Origin: an uncultured bacterium
GTDB lineage: Bacteria > Cyanobacteriota > Vampirovibrionia > Gastranaerophilales > Gastranaerophilaceae
Assembly: GCA_949296245.1 (NCBI GenBank)
Contig: CASFNW010000003.1
Location: forward strand, 30,016-94,015
Reading direction: 5' to 3'
Length of the DNA: 64,000 bases
Position 1 is the first letter of the stretch. Each line of letters begins with the position of its first letter. Shown here piece by piece: positions 62,201 through 64,000 of the stretch. The notes under the pieces were generated by a model. That model ran no database searches. It saw only the letters and a list, made by a program, of their open reading frames with translations, and was not told the DNA's origin. The position numbers and the translations under genes were made by a program.

Positions 62201-63066
62201 TTATAAGCGGTAAAGAAAAAGATTTTGATAAAGAAAACTTTGGAATAAGACCGTTTGACTTTAATATTGATTCACTTTTTGAACAAGCTATAGAAACTAA
62301 TAAAGAGTTTTCAGAATTTGCTTCAAAAAATGATAATAAACCCAGGATTGCAAAAATGAAGGCTGAAATTTTAGAAAAAATGCTTACTAATACAAATGCT
62401 CTTAACCGTTTCAGGGCAATGTGGTTTGCTATGAATGCTATGCCCGGTGCACCTACTATGTATGCCGGTGATGAACTTGGCATGACCGGTTGGGAAACTT
62501 TTGCTAAAAACGAAAAACAGGAAAACAGAAACAGATTACCTTGGGAAAATTTAAATGATGAAAATTATTCCTTTATTAAGAAATTCAATCAAGACGTAAA
62601 TGCGATTACGAAAATTCGCTCTAAAGAAGCAGCTTCAGCTCTTGTTAATGGTGCAACTGTGTTTATAAATTCGCCTACTCAAAATTCAGTTGCTTTTTAT
62701 AGATATAATGACAAAACAGATGCGATATGTATAATCCATGCTGACCCGTTTAATGGCGGCTGCAAAAATGAATTGTCTACAAGCAGAATTGATTTGGGCG
62801 GTTTACCTGTTGGATTAAAAGTCGGCACTATATATAAAGATGCTTTAAATGAAAATGAAAGATTTAAAGTTACAAATCCGTATGAGATTAAAAAAATTGA
62901 TGATAACGGAAATATACAAGAAACAATTAATCTCCATGACTCTGGTTTAATTCTTTTAAGAGAAAAAGATTTTACTGGTAAGGAACTTTCTTTTAAAGGT
63001 CGTATAGAAAATCCAAATATTAAACTAGCAAATACAAAATATAATTTTTCTTATATGACAAAATAA
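59236..63066 (+). CDS. Large GH13 alpha-amylase-family enzyme
   Basis: 1276 aa from a GTG with GTGAGGTTG upstream. Residues ~25-150 look like a carbohydrate-binding/beta-sandwich part (NVYKFFWPNAPKGTKV). The GH13 catalytic parts are WIADGAFVNEGVSG (~252, region I-like), the nucleophile in DWRIDASKD (~795), the acid/base in YTIGELTDWN (~845) and SNHDKPR (~922), then MYAGDELGM. The ~540 residues between regions I and II form a large, partly helical insert. No signal peptide, so it is probably cytoplasmic and acts on glycogen; substrate (debranching, branching or amylase) is unresolved. SFSG (~28) and SFKG (~1258) motifs flank the protein. Confidence 0.9.
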   Translation: MYTRFVNFNVNSNTIRPTNKNKSKPSFSGHILTKDSHGNNVYKFFWPNAPKGTKVILTRMEDNGNHQYTAPSPYINGKREFKAIERELTGELPSYTLYADDFNLQDGAVIGYKFKFPGQEKCVYDEYSKGFNNDIGNEEGTFTVATPVWTANSVKPRVIEHLVPDSFNVDEKTKAKRNHFNRLGGTLNTIKAKIPYLKDTGITSILGTPVFGMDHSSHGYWTINPYQITDELGNIADFKNLMIDLYKNDMRWIADGAFVNEGVSGMHISDIVYWGAKSPCVDLFETKDLENLPTRFGVLSKNINIDKHIHLKLVNAPYKIIFEKSPEGNYIEKKVITGKVDPTKPTFVQLFDDRLASEDQMNNDEVFSVYANKETDNNFEIAGYRDSVQPYYHRVTLREVEDNYKKYKEAHKIDSSVEFKNLLTKWRNFEFVESNKDGGISLWVGNSDISKKRFITPEKLLEEGLSEDKYRQKKAAQYQVQDDTVQVGKFWTEEVARTLVEYTAKIIENKRHENDKVLTYQEAVKALIDEGKLPESAKAILEKGSDNLSALDNILTANAWGDGRDYKLTETKVPESVTDGLMSYPFEATEFAVDLLGVFTYPYIKNMAVTEDTVGMSRYDFYKMGNEYYDMLPDRYRDLYKKTDNLIANDMTQQADKILSKISEKLGIDIISENGELTQQGKDIYSVIYPDIAKFLLVSSLAPEIKPNYKENNIFSYNVDDLRKVNFNSLNLQYEVSPENVAKRLLEEIRNGLKNISNDDIDKFVNHLTSRLKDVNSDSINVAKLIIEQTESGLDWRIDASKDVGDFEAVDDGALDYRTNIEHIYSFWNKFNKGVREYNPRAYTIGELTDWNEPERDFSPRTGFSTVSDYSYFYSLLPKLYGKNSDGQTEHNFKDVVYKEMERFLNSGYASNVNFAHRFVSNHDKPRMLHVFSLDPGAFLDENADKKPFLMYQLMLISLNSSAEFNKLDKNHKDALLASLKSLRNGTVIISGKEKDFDKENFGIRPFDFNIDSLFEQAIETNKEFSEFASKNDNKPRIAKMKAEILEKMLTNTNALNRFRAMWFAMNAMPGAPTMYAGDELGMTGWETFAKNEKQENRNRLPWENLNDENYSFIKKFNQDVNAITKIRSKEAASALVNGATVFINSPTQNSVAFYRYNDKTDAICIIHADPFNGGCKNELSTSRIDLGGLPVGLKVGTIYKDALNENERFKVTNPYEIKKIDDNGNIQETINLHDSGLILLREKDFTGKELSFKGRIENPNIKLANTKYNFSYMTK

Positions 63067-63095
63067 TTGATTACAGTTATATTTTAATGTAAGAT
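63067..63095 (+). promoter_or_regulatory. Promoter of SRP RNA
   Basis: TTGATT (63067-63072), 17 bases, TAAGAT (63090-63095); the start falls at ~63101, exactly where the SRP RNA stem begins. Confidence 0.65.
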
Positions 63096-63100
63096 ATTAT

Positions 63101-63366
63101 TGCCGTGCTCCACGGGGACTTGGCGGATCTCTTGACCCGAACGCTTATGCGGGGTGCAGAGCCTGCTGTGAGGCTTGTGAAGGAGTGAGGATTCTTATAT
63201 TTGTTGATGATTGCTCAAATTCTTTTGGCAAAAACAGTCGAACCGTGTCAGATCGGGAACGAAGCAGCACTAAGATTCAATTTTTGGGTAAGAGATTTTT
63301 GGGAGGGAGACAGGTATAAAGATGATTTGTTTTTTTACTTGTCGATAGGCAGTGGCACGGTTTTTT
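63101..63366 (+). ncRNA. ffs: Signal recognition particle RNA, long form
   Basis: The conserved SRP core GTCAGATCGGGAACGAAGCA (63248-63267; consensus GGTCAGGTCCGGAAGGAAGCAGC) identifies the Ffh-binding helix 8. The 5' end (CCGTGCTCCACGGGGACTTG) matches the Alu-domain start of Bacillus and cyanobacterial SRP RNA. The ends pair: CCGTGCT (63103-63109) with GGCACGG (63354-63360), and TTTTTT follows. Length ~266 nt, like the Bacillus type rather than the ~110-nt E. coli 4.5S RNA. A promoter ends at 63095. The RNA targets membrane proteins with Ffh. Confidence 0.9.
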
Positions 63367-63561
63367 ATTTCAAATTTATTTTCTGCAATGCTGGTATTGA
63401 AAGCTATTTGGGGCTTGTTGCAAATTGCATTTATTTGAGAAAAATTTTTAATTAAATATAAATTTTTTAAGAAAATTTTATATTAAGTTTGTAAAATATC
63501 TTTTTATCCGCTTGTATTAGGGGGCATGGTCAATTGTAAAAGTTATTTTACAAAACAATTA

Positions 63562-63590
63562 TTGTACATTAATTTTTATCTTTGTATTAT
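63562..63590 (+). promoter_or_regulatory. Promoter of putative small RNA
   Basis: TTGTAC (63562-63567), 17 bases, TATTAT (63585-63590). No coding gene follows before the terminator at 63767. Confidence 0.6.
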
Positions 63591-63597
63591 TAATTAA

Positions 63598-63801
63598 CGG
63601 GATATGAATCAGATTTAGAAAGAGGTGATGGCTGATTCCGGGGATTAGGGATAATCATGGAAGTTTGAAAAAATTTTTAAATTTATTAGGAAGAATGGAA
63701 AAAGTTAGATTAAAAAGGTTTTGGCTGCTAGCCGCGGGGTTAAAGAATATTTGGGGATGAGAGATTAAAAAAGTTCTGTCTTTTGTGACAGGACTTTTTT
63801 A
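63598..63801 (+). ncRNA. Putative ~200-nt RNA of unknown family
   Basis: A good sigma70 promoter, no reading frame with a ribosome site, and a strong terminator bound a ~200-nt, G-rich (+ strand) segment. Visible pairing includes GAATCAG/CTGATTC (63606-63638), GATTA/TAATC (63644-63657) and GGC-TGCTA-GCC (63723-63733). I cannot assign it to 6S RNA, tmRNA, RNase P RNA or a known riboswitch by eye. Confidence 0.5.
63767..63801 (+). terminator. Terminator of putative small RNA
   Basis: AAAAAAGTTCTGTC pairs with GACAGGACTTTTTT across a 6-base loop, with T-run on the plus strand. Confidence 0.88.
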
Positions 63802-63895
63802 CTTAAAATTATAAAAATTTTAAAGTAAATAATGAAAAAATTTTTTGCTTGTATTAAAATTAATATGTATTTGAAAAATGAATAAAAATATCGGG

Positions 63896-63940
63896 ACACT
63901 CTGCCGAACAAACAAGACTAAATGTCTTGTTTGAGAGAGG
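63896..63940 (+). repeat. GCCGAACAAA hairpin repeat, copy D
   Basis: ACTCTGCCGAACAAACAAGA, loop TAAAT, closing arm GTCTTGTTTGAGAGAGG; the clearest copy, with a perfect 9-bp stem AAACAAGAC/GTCTTGTTT. It stands near the window end; the rest of 63802-64000 has no gene. Confidence 0.68.
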
Positions 63941-64000
63941 AAGCAGCGAAGCTGCGCAAGTCCCAATAAATTTGAAAATTGAATATAGTAAAAATATCGG

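Noticed and set aside
63201..63455. 84-codon open frame on the plus strand
   Set aside because: It lies across the SRP RNA and its terminator, has no ribosome site and an unlikely composition.

Overview
The window looks like a chromosomal segment of a low-GC, Gram-negative, probably anaerobic bacterium with cyanobacteria-like housekeeping genes. My best guess is the non-photosynthetic cyanobacterial sister group (Vampirovibrionia/Melainabacteria, order Gastranaerophilales). Supporting signs are: a full MinCDE set and ACT-domain SerA; a standalone MlaE/TGD1-type permease; a long SRP RNA of about 266 nt with an Alu-type domain; an outer-membrane autotransporter and two TonB-like proteins (diderm envelope); MotA/MotB; a large glycogen-enzyme set; and several lineage-style membrane proteins with SFKG-like motifs. 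The taxonomic call is inference. Standard bacterial code, Shine-Dalgarno sites and sigma70-type promoters fit throughout. No CRISPR array, tRNA, rRNA, transposase or prophage gene was found.

Layout. 0-9 kb: end of a UvrD/PcrA helicase, a Nudix/NrtR-type regulator, a lytic transglycosylase behind a structured leader, a DnaQ-type exonuclease, a 62-aa protein, nagA-malQ, ilvE and an MlaE permease. 9-15 kb: a coiled-coil low-complexity protein, a ROK sugar kinase, and a chlamydial-Pmp-like autotransporter followed by a dispersed repeat. 15-21.5 kb: an uncharacterised envelope cluster (small membrane protein, secreted protein, vWA protein, polytopic protein, two TonB-like proteins) facing a secreted vWA protein. 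21.5-27 kb: a PHP-UvrD helicase fusion, a MerR regulator and a DUF1893-like membrane fusion. 27-30.6 kb: a four-gene operon of Tat-lipoprotein aldo/keto reductase, NapH/NapG-like ferredoxin, TatA and TatC. 31-37.7 kb: csaB-type and PfkB genes, a coiled-coil protein, minCDE and a small membrane protein. 37.7-48.5 kb: a large glycogen synthase, SulP transporter, TspO, peptide-binding lipoprotein, LysM/EF-hand protein, serA and a membrane protein. 48.9-59.1 kb: MsbA-like ABC exporter, M29 aminopeptidase, trxB, tsaE-tsaB, motA-motB, a dicarboxylate symporter and CorA. 59.2-64 kb: a 1276-aa GH13 enzyme, SRP RNA and a probable new small RNA.

How genes work together. Glycogen synthase, 4-alpha-glucanotransferase, the GH13 enzyme and the ROK kinase form a scattered glycogen/glucan module. 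MerR-type operators (TTAGAG/CTCTAA dyads) lie in front of merR, the reductase/Tat operon and the DUF1893 fusion gene, which suggests one local regulon exporting an iron-sulfur redox enzyme through its own Tat genes. Two distant genes (62-aa protein and 313-aa coiled-coil protein) share a promoter of about 75 bp with fixed internal spacing. Two intergenic repeat families recur: a TCTAATCTAGTGT element (3 copies) and a GCCGAACAAA hairpin (4 copies plus a relative).

Best candidates for undescribed biology are the vWA/TonB-like envelope cluster at 14.9-21.5 kb, the MerR/Tat/ferredoxin/reductase unit at 24.6-30.6 kb, the shared promoter module, and the ~200-nt RNA at 63.6-63.8 kb.
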